A stretch of DNA of 64,000 nucleotides from Pseudomonas delhiensis. Lineage in GTDB: Bacteria > Pseudomonadota > Gammaproteobacteria > Pseudomonadales > Pseudomonadaceae. How positions within the stretch are numbered: the first letter of the stretch is position 1; the number at the start of each line of letters is the position of its first letter. The DNA lies in contig NZ_FZPC01000009.1 of the NCBI RefSeq assembly GCF_900187975.1, forward strand, positions 124,001-188,000. Reading direction: 5' to 3'. The notes below the pieces were generated by a model. It was not told the DNA's origin and made no database searches. It worked only from the letters and a program-made list of their open reading frames with translations. A program made the position numbers and the translations under genes. Of the stretch, positions 8,970 through 16,989 are shown piece after piece.

Positions 8970-10045
8970 ACCAGCCTCTGCGTGTCATCGTTTGCGGCAC
9001 CACCTTTGGCGCCATCTACCTGCAAGGTATCGCCCGCCTGCCACAACACTACCGGCTGGTAGGCATCCTCGGGCGGGGCAGCGAGCACTCCCGCGCCTGC
9101 GCCAAGCGTTGGCAGGTCCCCTTGTACGAGTGCGTCGCGGCTCTGCCGTCCGAAGTCGATCTTGCCTGCGTGGCGGTACGCTCGGCGGTAGTCGGCGGCC
9201 CGGGCACCGAGCTGGCCAAGGCTCTGCTCGAGCGAGGCGTTCATGTGATCCAGGAACATCCGGTGCACCACGACGAGGTCGCCGCATGCCTGCGCATAGC
9301 CCGGCAAAGGGATCTGCAGTACCGGCTCAATCCGTTCTACAGCGACCTGGCGCCGGTACGTTGTTTCATCGATGCCGCGCGACACGTCCTGGGCCAGCGG
9401 GAGGCGTTGTATGTCGACGCCGCTTGCAGCGTGCACGTGCTGTTCCCGCTGGTGGAAATACTCGGCCAGGCCCTTGGCGGCCTGCGCCCCTGGGCTTTCA
9501 CCGTGCAACCCCAAGACACAGGCCCCTTCCTCAACGTAGCGGGTAACCTGGCCGGGGTGCCCCTGGCCTTGCGCGTGCAGAACCAGCTAAACCCGGCCGA
9601 TCCAGACAACCACACCCAGGTGTTGCATCGCATCACCCTGGGCACCAGCGGCGGTACCCTGAGCCTGACCGATACACATGGCAGTGTACTGTGGAGCCCG
9701 CGGGCCCATGTCCACCGCAACCCCCAGGGCGTGCTGGAAATGGATGGTGACTCGGCGGCCCTGGACCTGGCCGTCAGCAGCCTGATAGGCCACCCGCAGC
9801 CACCGACTCTGCGCCAGGTATTCGCCAAGCTGTGGCCAGCCAGCATCGCCTGCAGCCTGGAGCGTTTCCACCTGAGTCTGCAAAAGCCCGCCGAGCCAGC
9901 CCTGGCACAATTCCACCTGAGTTGCTGCAAGGCCTGGCAGCAGTTGGGTGCCGAGTTGGGCCCGCCCCAGATCATCAACCCGGCGCCTCCGCTGCCACTG
10001 GACCTGGGTCAATGGCCTCCGCCGCGGGAGAGCATCTCATGCTGA
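8966..10045 (+). CDS. pchG: Thiazolinyl imine reductase, PchG/Irp3 (YbtU) family
   Basis: This 359-residue protein resembles the NADPH-dependent reductases that convert the second thiazoline ring of a carrier-bound intermediate to thiazolidine in pyochelin and yersiniabactin synthesis. It starts with a Gfo/Idh/MocA-like Rossmann motif (RVIVCGTTFGAIYLQG) and carries family-typical segments such as VGILGRGSEHSRACA and a QEHPVHHDEV stretch. Length fits PchG (about 350). The ATG overlaps the upstream stop as ATGA, and the next gene starts 7 bases before this stop, so it is translationally coupled on both sides. That a second, unrelated reductase sits immediately upstream is unusual. Family identification is strong; exact substrate depends on the unseen starter unit. 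Confidence 0.87.
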   Translation: MNQPLRVIVCGTTFGAIYLQGIARLPQHYRLVGILGRGSEHSRACAKRWQVPLYECVAALPSEVDLACVAVRSAVVGGPGTELAKALLERGVHVIQEHPVHHDEVAACLRIARQRDLQYRLNPFYSDLAPVRCFIDAARHVLGQREALYVDAACSVHVLFPLVEILGQALGGLRPWAFTVQPQDTGPFLNVAGNLAGVPLALRVQNQLNPADPDNHTQVLHRITLGTSGGTLSLTDTHGSVLWSPRAHVHRNPQGVLEMDGDSAALDLAVSSLIGHPQPPTLRQVFAKLWPASIACSLERFHLSLQKPAEPALAQFHLSCCKAWQQLGAELGPPQIINPAPPLPLDLGQWPPPRESISC

Positions 10046-10833
10046 ACGAAATCAGACAGTTGCAGCAGTACCAGCAACGCTGGTTCCGCCGTTTTACAGA
10101 GCGGCCCCGAGCACGCCTGCGCCTGTTCTGTCTGGCCCACGCTGGTGGCGGTGCACGCTTCTTCGCCAACTGGGCACAACTGTTGCCCGAAAGCATCGAA
10201 CTGGTCGCCATCCAGCTACCAGGGCGCGAAGAGCGCATCGACGAGCCGCCAATCGAGCACATGACGCCACTGGTCAGCGCCATCAGCAATGTTCTGCAGC
10301 CTTGGCTGGACCGGCCTTACGCAATGTTCGGCCACAGCATGGGCGCCGCAGTGGCCCACGAACTGTGCCTGAGCATACAGCGCCAGGGGCTGCCACTCCC
10401 ACTGCGCCTGCTGGTGTCCGGCCGCGAAGGACCTAGTCGCAATCACAGCAGCAAGCTGCACAAGGCCTCAGACGAGGACTTCCTGGCTGCGATCATGGCT
10501 CTAGGCGGCACCTCGCCGGCGTTGCGGGAATCCCCGGAGCTGTTCACCCTGGCGCTGCCGGTCCTGCGCAACGACTACCGCTTGATCGAGACCTACCACC
10601 CCAATCCACGGCGGCCGCCCTTGAGCCTGCCGATCGAGGTGCTGTTCGGACAGGACGACCCGGAACTGCACCCAGGTGATGCCCAGGCCTGGACGTTGGA
10701 GAGCAGTCAGGGCGTACGCCTGCACGGCTTCCATGGCGGACATTTCTACCTGACGCCGCAGCGTCAGGCAGTGACGCAATGCATCAGCCGATGCCTGGGA
10801 GAGTACTCCCCGGAGTCCCTGGAAATGCCCTAG
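10039..10833 (+). CDS. pchC: Type II thioesterase, PchC-like editing hydrolase
   Basis: The 264-residue protein is an alpha/beta-hydrolase of the external thioesterase family that clears mis-primed or stalled acyl groups from synthetase carrier domains. The nucleophile motif GHSMG places Ser100 as catalytic; a conserved FCLAHAGGGARFF block lies near residue 30, a QDDPE acid region near 215 and a late GGHFYL segment supplies the histidine. The start ATG at 10039 lies inside the end of the preceding reductase gene (7-base overlap). The frame is open further upstream but that part is the shadow of the reductase. Its stop overlaps the stop of the convergent permease gene by a CTAG tetranucleotide, leaving no room for a conventional terminator. 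PchC is the matching pyochelin gene. Confidence 0.9.
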   Translation: MLNEIRQLQQYQQRWFRRFTERPRARLRLFCLAHAGGGARFFANWAQLLPESIELVAIQLPGREERIDEPPIEHMTPLVSAISNVLQPWLDRPYAMFGHSMGAAVAHELCLSIQRQGLPLPLRLLVSGREGPSRNHSSKLHKASDEDFLAAIMALGGTSPALRESPELFTLALPVLRNDYRLIETYHPNPRRPPLSLPIEVLFGQDDPELHPGDAQAWTLESSQGVRLHGFHGGHFYLTPQRQAVTQCISRCLGEYSPESLEMP

Positions 10834-12089
10834 GTTCGGCCATCGTCCAGACCAGCTCCGGCGGTGCTGCTGCGAACCTGCCGCAGCACCGCCAGCGCCG
10901 CGCATAACGCCAGCAGGCCAATGCCGAGACCGCTGGCGTACCCCCAATAACCAGCCACGCCGATGGCCAGTGACGACACCAGGATTTCGCCAAGGGTTTG
11001 CAGCCCCTGGAACACCGAGCAGTCGGTACCGGGCTGCTCTCCTTGCTGGGCGAAACGCATCGCCAGGGTATAGGACGCTACGCTGGTGACACCGATACCC
11101 AACCCACCCAGCAATGTCGCCAGCCCCACATAGCCGCTGCCGGCGAGGCTTGGTTGCAGTACCAGGGCAAGCCATAACAGCCCGGCAGCCCCCACCAGAA
11201 GCAAGCCGCAGAGCAGAGTGTTCCAGCGCGAAACCCGACGCAGCAGCAACCCGGCCAGACCGCAGCCGAGGATGATCGCCAGCAATTGGCCAACCCCGGC
11301 CAGCACACCGACATCGCTCATCGACCAGCCGATGTCCAGCAGGATGAGCCTGGCCAGGCCGAAGAAGATCGCCCCAGCAAGGGTCACCAGCATCACCAGG
11401 GCCGTGAGCCGCCCGGAAAAGCGCCGCTTGAAAAAGCGGCGCAGGCTGGCCTTGGACGGAGCCACCAGCGGCGCCGGCTCGCGCCAGAACAGCGCCGGCA
11501 GGCCACACAGCAGCGCCACCGCAGCCAGTAGAAGAAAGGCAGCGGACGCATCGAAATGATCGAACAGCACCATGGTGCCCGGCCCCCCAAGCAGCATGCC
11601 GCCCATGAAGCCGGCAACCTGGAAGGTATTCACCCGGCCCAGGCTGGCGCTGGGCAAACGCTCTGCGGCCAGGCCGTCGACAGCGATGTCCTGGGTGGCG
11701 CAAAGCAGCGAGAGCAAGGCGATCAGGCCCAACAGCACCCCCATGTTGGCTACGTCGAACGGTACCAGCGCCATCAACGTCAGGGTCGCTACCGAGCCGG
11801 CCTGCAACGGCAGGATCCAGCTACGGCGGCGACCGATGCGCTCACTCCAGCGGTTCTCCACCGCCGACGCCCACAGCAGCTTGGCGACCCACGGCAAGCT
11901 GGCCAGGGGCGTGAGCGCTACCAGGTCCAGCGAGGCACCCATGTTGCGCAAGAGAGTCGGATACGCCTGGAAGGCCAGCCCCACGGGTAAGCCTTGGGCC
12001 AGATACAACCCACCCACCAACAGCAGAACCTGCCATGCACGCCCCTGCTCACGCGGCAGGGGCTTCGCTTCTACGGCAACCGACGTCAT
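10830..12089 (-). CDS. MFS permease, FptX/RhtX-like ferric-siderophore transporter
   Basis: This 419-residue integral membrane protein has about 12 hydrophobic segments and an AmpG-like signature (GLPVGLAFQAYPTLLRNMGASLDLV; DIAVDGLAAERLP). In P. aeruginosa the related FptX carries ferri-pyochelin across the inner membrane as a single subunit, and RhtX does the same for rhizobactin, so inner-membrane uptake of this locus's siderophore is the likely role. The start at 12089 is chosen because GGGGGAG lies about 7 bases before this ATG; a longer frame to 12134 lacks such a site. It lies 95 bases downstream of the methyltransferase gene on the same strand, and both are behind a Fur box. An exporter role cannot be excluded from sequence. 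Confidence 0.8.
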   Translation of the reverse strand: MTSVAVEAKPLPREQGRAWQVLLLVGGLYLAQGLPVGLAFQAYPTLLRNMGASLDLVALTPLASLPWVAKLLWASAVENRWSERIGRRRSWILPLQAGSVATLTLMALVPFDVANMGVLLGLIALLSLLCATQDIAVDGLAAERLPSASLGRVNTFQVAGFMGGMLLGGPGTMVLFDHFDASAAFLLLAAVALLCGLPALFWREPAPLVAPSKASLRRFFKRRFSGRLTALVMLVTLAGAIFFGLARLILLDIGWSMSDVGVLAGVGQLLAIILGCGLAGLLLRRVSRWNTLLCGLLLVGAAGLLWLALVLQPSLAGSGYVGLATLLGGLGIGVTSVASYTLAMRFAQQGEQPGTDCSVFQGLQTLGEILVSSLAIGVAGYWGYASGLGIGLLALCAALAVLRQVRSSTAGAGLDDGRT

Positions 12090-12184
12090 GTGCTCCCCCA
12101 AAACCAAAGCTGCAAAGGCGCCATGGAAGTCCATGCCCCCTCAAGGCGCCACCCGAAACCAGCGGCGCATCCCCCGAATAGGAA

Positions 12185-12934
12185 TTAACTGTGTGGACGG
12201 CGGCGCAGCACCGCGGCCGGGATCAGTGCGTCGCCCAGCGGCTCCAGGACAAAACCCGCTACGCCAGCCTCCTGGGCAACCTGTTCCAGGCCAAAGGTGT
12301 GCCAGTCATGCTTGGCGCTGAAACGGCGCACCACGCTGTTGCCGGCCAGCACCTGGTAGTCGAGGGTCCAGTGCATCAGGTCCCCACCCGCCGGCTCACC
12401 CTGCAGGAAGACCCGGTAGAGGTGCTCGCCGATCTCGGCACAGGCCACCTGCATCAGCGGCACCGGCTGCGGCGTGTCGAGCATCATCACATCGACAATC
12501 ACGATGCCGAGCTCATCCAGGCGCTCCGACAATTGCTGCCATAGGCATTGGCGCTGGAGTGCATCGAGGTAGCCGAGAGTGCCGCAGATCACCGCCGCTG
12601 ACAGTTGTGGCGGCAAGGTCACCTGCTCTAGCGTGCCTGCCAGCACAGTGACCCGCTGACGCAGATCGGCGCTGCGCATCAGCCGGCCAAGCAACGCCGC
12701 TCGCATGGCCGCCGAGGGTTCCAGCGCAAGAATCCGAGCCTGGGGCAAGGCATCGGCGATCACTTGCACGCACGGCCCGGTGCCAGCGCCGACATCGAGA
12801 ATCAGCCCCTGCGGATCGACCTCCTGCAACGCCGCGCTTATGGAGTCTCGACGTTTCAACCATTGCTGCTCGCTGAGCACGTCATAGAATTCTGCGGACA
12901 AGGCATAGGGATCGGAGTACTGAATGGACACCAT
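12185..12934 (-). CDS. Class I SAM-dependent methyltransferase of the siderophore locus
   Basis: The 249-residue protein has SAM motif I (LILDVGAGTGPC, residues about 44-55), an acidic motif II (ILALEPS) and a downstream VDVMMLD strand, giving a complete class I methyltransferase core. Nothing identifies its acceptor. It is free-standing, unlike the methyltransferase embedded in the second synthetase, so it may tailor the siderophore or a precursor, or act in repair or regulation. The start ATG at 12934 is preceded by GGGAGG at good spacing. A Fur box (12966-12984) lies immediately upstream, which ties the gene to iron limitation, and the permease gene follows on the same strand. Confidence 0.8.
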   Translation of the reverse strand: MVSIQYSDPYALSAEFYDVLSEQQWLKRRDSISAALQEVDPQGLILDVGAGTGPCVQVIADALPQARILALEPSAAMRAALLGRLMRSADLRQRVTVLAGTLEQVTLPPQLSAAVICGTLGYLDALQRQCLWQQLSERLDELGIVIVDVMMLDTPQPVPLMQVACAEIGEHLYRVFLQGEPAGGDLMHWTLDYQVLAGNSVVRRFSAKHDWHTFGLEQVAQEAGVAGFVLEPLGDALIPAAVLRRRPHS

Positions 12935-12965
12935 GGGAAACCTCCCGGGGTACTGAAATTTAAAT

Positions 12966-12984
12966 GATAAAAAGTCTCACTATC
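12966..12984 (-). promoter_or_regulatory. Fur box upstream of the methyltransferase-permease operon
   Basis: Read on the minus strand the site is GATAGTGAGACTTTTTATC, matching the 19-base Fur consensus GATAATGATAATCATTATC at 14 of 19 positions. It sits inside a perfect 10-base inverted repeat (12960-12969 and 12981-12990, arm TTAAATGATA) with an 11-base spacer, in a locally AT-rich stretch 32 bases before the methyltransferase start. Iron-dependent repression of the methyltransferase and permease genes is the natural reading. Confidence 0.75.
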
Positions 12985-13258
12985 ATTTAAACATCATCAG
13001 CGTCCCTCGTCCTATGCCAGGGAGCGGATGCATTCTCCGACAAAGATTGTTGGCCTGGCTTGAATTTCCGTCTGAATTCGTCCATAGCCATTTGGCGAGG
13101 GCTGACAAGCTTCCAGCGCTACGTTGAAACCGAATGTGCCATCAGTGTCTGGTGCAATTGCGGAAGATGGCACTCCCCTGCCACCAGCCGGGACGGTATG
13201 GGTGATGTAGAGAAGGCAAGAAGCCAGCCCCCGAGACCTGAAGTGCCTGATGCCGAGG

Positions 13259-13290
13259 TTCGGCCCTCTCCTGTTGGAGAGAGGGCCGAA
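13259..13290 (-). terminator. Hairpin downstream of clpV, probable T6SS operon terminator
   Basis: A perfect 12-base inverted repeat (TTCGGCCCTCTC / GAGAGGGCCGAA) with an 8-base loop lies 10 bases beyond the stop of the last T6SS gene. There is no T-run on the minus strand, so it may be a weak or Rho-assisted terminator or a 3'-end stabilizer. Confidence 0.55.
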
Positions 13291-13299
13291 GCCCGTTTC

Positions 13300-15921
13300 T
13301 CAGGCGAACTCGCAGCGGAACGCGCCCTCCTCCACGCCGACGCTCAGTTGGCGGTAGCGATGGCCCTCGCGGGTGGCGCTGAGCAGGCTGTGGCTGATCT
13401 GCGGCAGCAGGGCGTTGACCAGGATGGCGTCGACCATCCGCCCGCCCGACTCCACCTCGGTGCAGCGGCTGACGATGAGTTGCACCAGCGCGTCGTCGAA
13501 ATGGCAGTCGATACCGTGGTTGTCGAGCATGCGCTGGCCGATGCGCTGCAGCTGCAGGCGGATGATCTCGCCCAGGGTGGCGTCGTCGAGCGGGTAGTAG
13601 GGCACCACCAGCAGCCGCCCCAGCAGGGCCGCCGGGAAGACCTCCAGCAGCGGCGCGCGCAGCGCCTCGGCCAGGGCATCGGGGCTGGGGCGTTCGGCGC
13701 CTTCGCGGCACAGCGCCTCGACCACTTCGCTGCCGACGTTGGAGGTGAGGATGATCACGCTGTTGCGGAAGTCGATGTGGCGGCCCTCGCCGTCCTCCAT
13801 CCAGCCCTTGTCGAAGACCTGGTAGAAGACCTCGTGGATGTCCGGGTGGGCCTTCTCGATCTCGTCCAGCAGCACCACGCTGTAGGGCCGGCGGCGCACC
13901 GCCTCGGTGAGCACGCCGCCCTCGCCGTAGCCCACGTAGCCGGGCGGCGCGCCCTTGAGCGTGGAGACGCTGTGGGCTTCCTGGAACTCGCTCATGTTCA
14001 GCACGATGGCGTTCTGCTCGCCGCCGTAGAGGGTTTCCGCCAGGGCCAGGGCGGTCTCGGTCTTGCCCACGCCGGAGGGCCCGCAGAGCAGGAACACGCC
14101 CACCGGCTTGCGCGGGTCGTCCAGCCGCGCGCGCGAGGTGCGGATGCGCCGGGCGATGGCGTCCAGCCCCTGGCGCTGGCCGATCACCCGCTGGCCGAGG
14201 GTCTCGCCCAGTTGCAGCACCGCCTGGATCTCGTCCTTGAGCATCCGTCCCAGGGGGATGCCGGTCCAGTCGCAGACCACCGCCGCCACGGTGTTGGCGT
14301 CCACCGCCGGGAAGATCAGCGGGGCCTCGCCCTGCAGCGCCTGCAACTGTTCCTGCAGTTCGGCCAGGCGCTGGCGGGCCTCCGTTTGATCGTCGCGGGC
14401 ATCGGCCTGGGGTTCGCCGGCCAGCGCCTGGCGCAGGGCGATGATCTCCAGGCCCAGGCATCTTTCCTCCTGCCAGCGCAGTTGCAGCGCCTGCAACTCG
14501 CCACGCGCCTGCTCCAGGCGCGCGCCCAGGGCCTGCACGGCCTCGGGCTCGCCCAGGCCGATGCCGCGCTCGCGTTCAATGACCTCCAGTTCGATCTCCA
14601 GCGCCTGGATGCGCTGGCGGCAGTCCTCGATGGGCGCGGGCTCGGCGTCCTGGCTCACCGCCACCCGCGCGCAGGCGGTGTCGAGCAGGGCCACCGCCTT
14701 GTCCGGCAGCTGCCGGGCGGGGATGTAGCGGTGCGACAGGCGCACCGCGGTGACCACCGCCTCGTCCAGCAGCAGCACGCCATGGTGGCTCTCCAGGGCG
14801 GCGGCGATGCGCCGCAGCATCAGCAGGGCGCGCTGCTCGTCCGGCTCCTGCACCTGCACCACCTGGAAGCGCCGCGTCAGCGCCGGGTCCTTCTCGATGT
14901 ACTTCTTGTACTCCGACCAGGTGGTGGCGCCGATGGTGCGCAGCTGGCCGCGGGCCAATGCCGGCTTCATCAGGTTGGCGGCGTCACCGGTGCCCTGGGT
15001 GCCGCCGGCGCCGACCAGGGTGTGGATCTCGTCGATGAACAGCACCGTGGGCACGGTGCTGGCCTGCACCTCCTCGATCAGCGCCTGCAGGCGCGCCTCG
15101 AACTCGCCCTTGACCCCGGCACCGGCCTGCAGCAGGCCGATGTCCAGCAGGCACAGGCGCACCCCGCGCAGCGGCGCCGGCACGTCGCCGCTGGCGATGC
15201 GCAGGGCCAGGCCCTCGACCACCGCGGTCTTGCCCACGCCGGCCTCGCCGGTGAGCAGCGGGTTGTTCTGCCGGCGGCGCATGAGGATGTCGATGATCTG
15301 GCGGATTTCCTCCTCGCGCCCGGCCACCGGGTCCAGCTCGCCGCGCCGCGCCCGTTCGGTGAGGTCCTGGGCGAAGCGCTGCAGGGCACCCTGCCCGGCC
15401 GCCTGCGCCGGTGCGGCCTGCTCGGCGTGCAGGCCCAGGGCCGACTCGCTGGAGCCTTCGACGATGCTGTGCAGGCGCTGCTGCAGGGTCTCGGCGTTGA
15501 TCCGCGAGAACTGCGGCGAGATGGCCCGCAGCTGGTTGCGCAGGTTGACGGTGGTGAGCAGGCCCAGCAGCAGGTGGGCGCCGCGGATGCTGGCGCTGCC
15601 GTCCTGCAGCGAGGCGAACACCCAGGCGCGCTCCACGGCGCTGTCGATGTGCTCGCCCAGGTCCTGCACCGAGCCGGCGCCGCGCGGCAGCCGGTCGAGC
15701 ACCGCCAGCAGGTCCTCCTGCAGGGCCTCGGCTTGCAGGTCAAAGTAGGCCATGACCCGCTGCAGGTCGCCCTGCGGCCGCTGCAGCAGCTGGTAGAGCC
15801 AGTGGGCCAGCTCGACGTAGGGGTTGCCCCGGAGCTTGCACAGGGCGGTGGCTTGCTCCAGCGCATCCAGCAGTTCGCGGTTGAGCTTGCTGAAGAGGAC
15901 GTTTCGACTGATCTCGGCCAT
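13300..15921 (-). CDS. clpV: T6SS sheath-recycling AAA+ ATPase ClpV (TssH)
   Basis: The 873-residue ClpB-class disaggregase pulls apart contracted TssB-TssC sheath so the subunits can be reused. It has an N-terminal Clp_N region (1-150), a first AAA+ module with Walker A GEAGVGKT (225-232) and LFIDEIHTLVGAG, a coiled middle region, and a second AAA+ module with Walker A GPSGVGKT (about 612) and Walker B VVLLDEIEKAHPDI. The N-terminus (MAEISRNVLFSKLN) is typical of ClpV rather than housekeeping ClpB. It is the last gene of the operon, 15 bases after tssG, and is followed by a hairpin. Both ATPase sites look intact. Confidence 0.95.
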   Translation of the reverse strand: MAEISRNVLFSKLNRELLDALEQATALCKLRGNPYVELAHWLYQLLQRPQGDLQRVMAYFDLQAEALQEDLLAVLDRLPRGAGSVQDLGEHIDSAVERAWVFASLQDGSASIRGAHLLLGLLTTVNLRNQLRAISPQFSRINAETLQQRLHSIVEGSSESALGLHAEQAAPAQAAGQGALQRFAQDLTERARRGELDPVAGREEEIRQIIDILMRRRQNNPLLTGEAGVGKTAVVEGLALRIASGDVPAPLRGVRLCLLDIGLLQAGAGVKGEFEARLQALIEEVQASTVPTVLFIDEIHTLVGAGGTQGTGDAANLMKPALARGQLRTIGATTWSEYKKYIEKDPALTRRFQVVQVQEPDEQRALLMLRRIAAALESHHGVLLLDEAVVTAVRLSHRYIPARQLPDKAVALLDTACARVAVSQDAEPAPIEDCRQRIQALEIELEVIERERGIGLGEPEAVQALGARLEQARGELQALQLRWQEERCLGLEIIALRQALAGEPQADARDDQTEARQRLAELQEQLQALQGEAPLIFPAVDANTVAAVVCDWTGIPLGRMLKDEIQAVLQLGETLGQRVIGQRQGLDAIARRIRTSRARLDDPRKPVGVFLLCGPSGVGKTETALALAETLYGGEQNAIVLNMSEFQEAHSVSTLKGAPPGYVGYGEGGVLTEAVRRRPYSVVLLDEIEKAHPDIHEVFYQVFDKGWMEDGEGRHIDFRNSVIILTSNVGSEVVEALCREGAERPSPDALAEALRAPLLEVFPAALLGRLLVVPYYPLDDATLGEIIRLQLQRIGQRMLDNHGIDCHFDDALVQLIVSRCTEVESGGRMVDAILVNALLPQISHSLLSATREGHRYRQLSVGVEEGAFRCEFA

Positions 15922-15936
15922 GGGCCAGAACTCCGT

Positions 15937-16989
15937 TCAGGGGGTTGGAAAGACGGTGCAGCCGCGGTCCAGCGGCTCCACGGTGTAGGCCAGGTCGCCG
16001 GCGTCGGCTTCGCTGTGGCGCTGTCCGCACCAGCTGCTCAGGCCCAGCCGGGCGCCATCGCCCAGGCTGGCGCCCTGGACCTGGTCGCAACGCAGCAGCA
16101 GGCGCAGTTGCCAGAAGAACTCCAGGCCCAGGTATTGGCGGACCCAGTCGCGCAGCTCGCCGGTGCGCGCCGCGCCGGGCAGGAAGGCCTGGTAGTCGGC
16201 CATCTCCAGCGGCCCCAGTTCGATGCAGAAGCCGTGCTGCAGGTCCAGGCGCGCCAGCCCCAGCAGCATGGCCTCGCCCAGGCGCGCCACCTGGCGCCCG
16301 GCGCTCAGCTGGGCACGCTCGGCGGCCTCGATGGGCAGCCAGGTCGGGCAGTTCTCGACAAGGCGCAGCGGCAGGCCGAAGTAGTGCCGCAGGACCTTTT
16401 CCAGGCCTTCGGCGTCGCGGCACTGGCGCGCCAGGTGGCCGGCCAGGGCGTACTTGGCGTGGCTGGGCAGGCTGTCCCGCGGGGTGGCGTCGGGGCCCAG
16501 GCCGATCAGGCAGGCCAGGTAGCGGTCGAAGTTGCGTTGCTCGGCGCGGTCCAGCGAGACCGTCGGCTGCGCGTCAGCCCAGGCCCGGTAGAACAGCAGG
16601 ATCAGGCGGTGGTGGAAGAGGTCGCAGAAGTCCTGCAGGCTGCGGTCGCCGTGGTGCTGCACACGCTCGCGGACGTATTCCGTGAGGTGCAGCGGCAGCG
16701 GCCCGTTGGGCCCGAACAGGCCGAAGCTGAAGATGCTCAGCTCGTGCAGCGGGCTGCCGGGGCGCGGCTTCACCGCCGCCAGGGTCGAGGACGCGAAGGA
16801 CATGGACGCCTCCTGCCCCAGGCGCAGCGGCTCGTCCCGCGGGTAAGGCGCGCGGCCCAGGCGCCAGGGGCTGCCGCCCTGGGCGTCGAGGCGGCGCAGT
16901 AGCTGGAACAGGTCGTGGCGGTGGGGCTCGGCCATCAGCCGCTGCCAGAAGTCCTCCGCCAGGCGCGCAGTGGGGGCGGCGGCGCTCAC
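15937..16989 (-). CDS. tssG: T6SS baseplate protein TssG
   Basis: This 350-residue protein matches TssG (ImpH/VasB), which with TssF, TssE and TssK forms the wedge of the T6SS baseplate. Family segments include AEPHRHDLFQLLRRLDAQGG, the HELSIFSFGLFGPNGPLPLH block and a DLFHHRLILLFYRAW stretch. The start is GTG at 16989, read directly from the overlap GTGA with the tssF stop at 16986; an open frame extends upstream but is tssF shadow. Length is usual for the family (about 330-360). Confidence 0.93.
   Translation of the reverse strand: MSAAAPTARLAEDFWQRLMAEPHRHDLFQLLRRLDAQGGSPWRLGRAPYPRDEPLRLGQEASMSFASSTLAAVKPRPGSPLHELSIFSFGLFGPNGPLPLHLTEYVRERVQHHGDRSLQDFCDLFHHRLILLFYRAWADAQPTVSLDRAEQRNFDRYLACLIGLGPDATPRDSLPSHAKYALAGHLARQCRDAEGLEKVLRHYFGLPLRLVENCPTWLPIEAAERAQLSAGRQVARLGEAMLLGLARLDLQHGFCIELGPLEMADYQAFLPGAARTGELRDWVRQYLGLEFFWQLRLLLRCDQVQGASLGDGARLGLSSWCGQRHSEADAGDLAYTVEPLDRGCTVFPTP

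Larger units (their letters stand above)
12935..13299. other. Intergenic region between siderophore and T6SS loci
   Basis: About 365 bases without a convincing gene. The left end holds the promoter region and Fur box of the methyltransferase gene; the right end holds a hairpin just past the clpV stop. The middle (about 13000-13250) shows no coding pattern or repeat that I can support. Confidence 0.6.

Noticed and set aside
13060-16902. A 1280-codon open frame on the plus strand opposite clpV
   Set aside because: It is antisense to clpV and tssG, is very rich in Ala/Gln/Arg/His/Leu with no domain, and comes from third-position GC bias.
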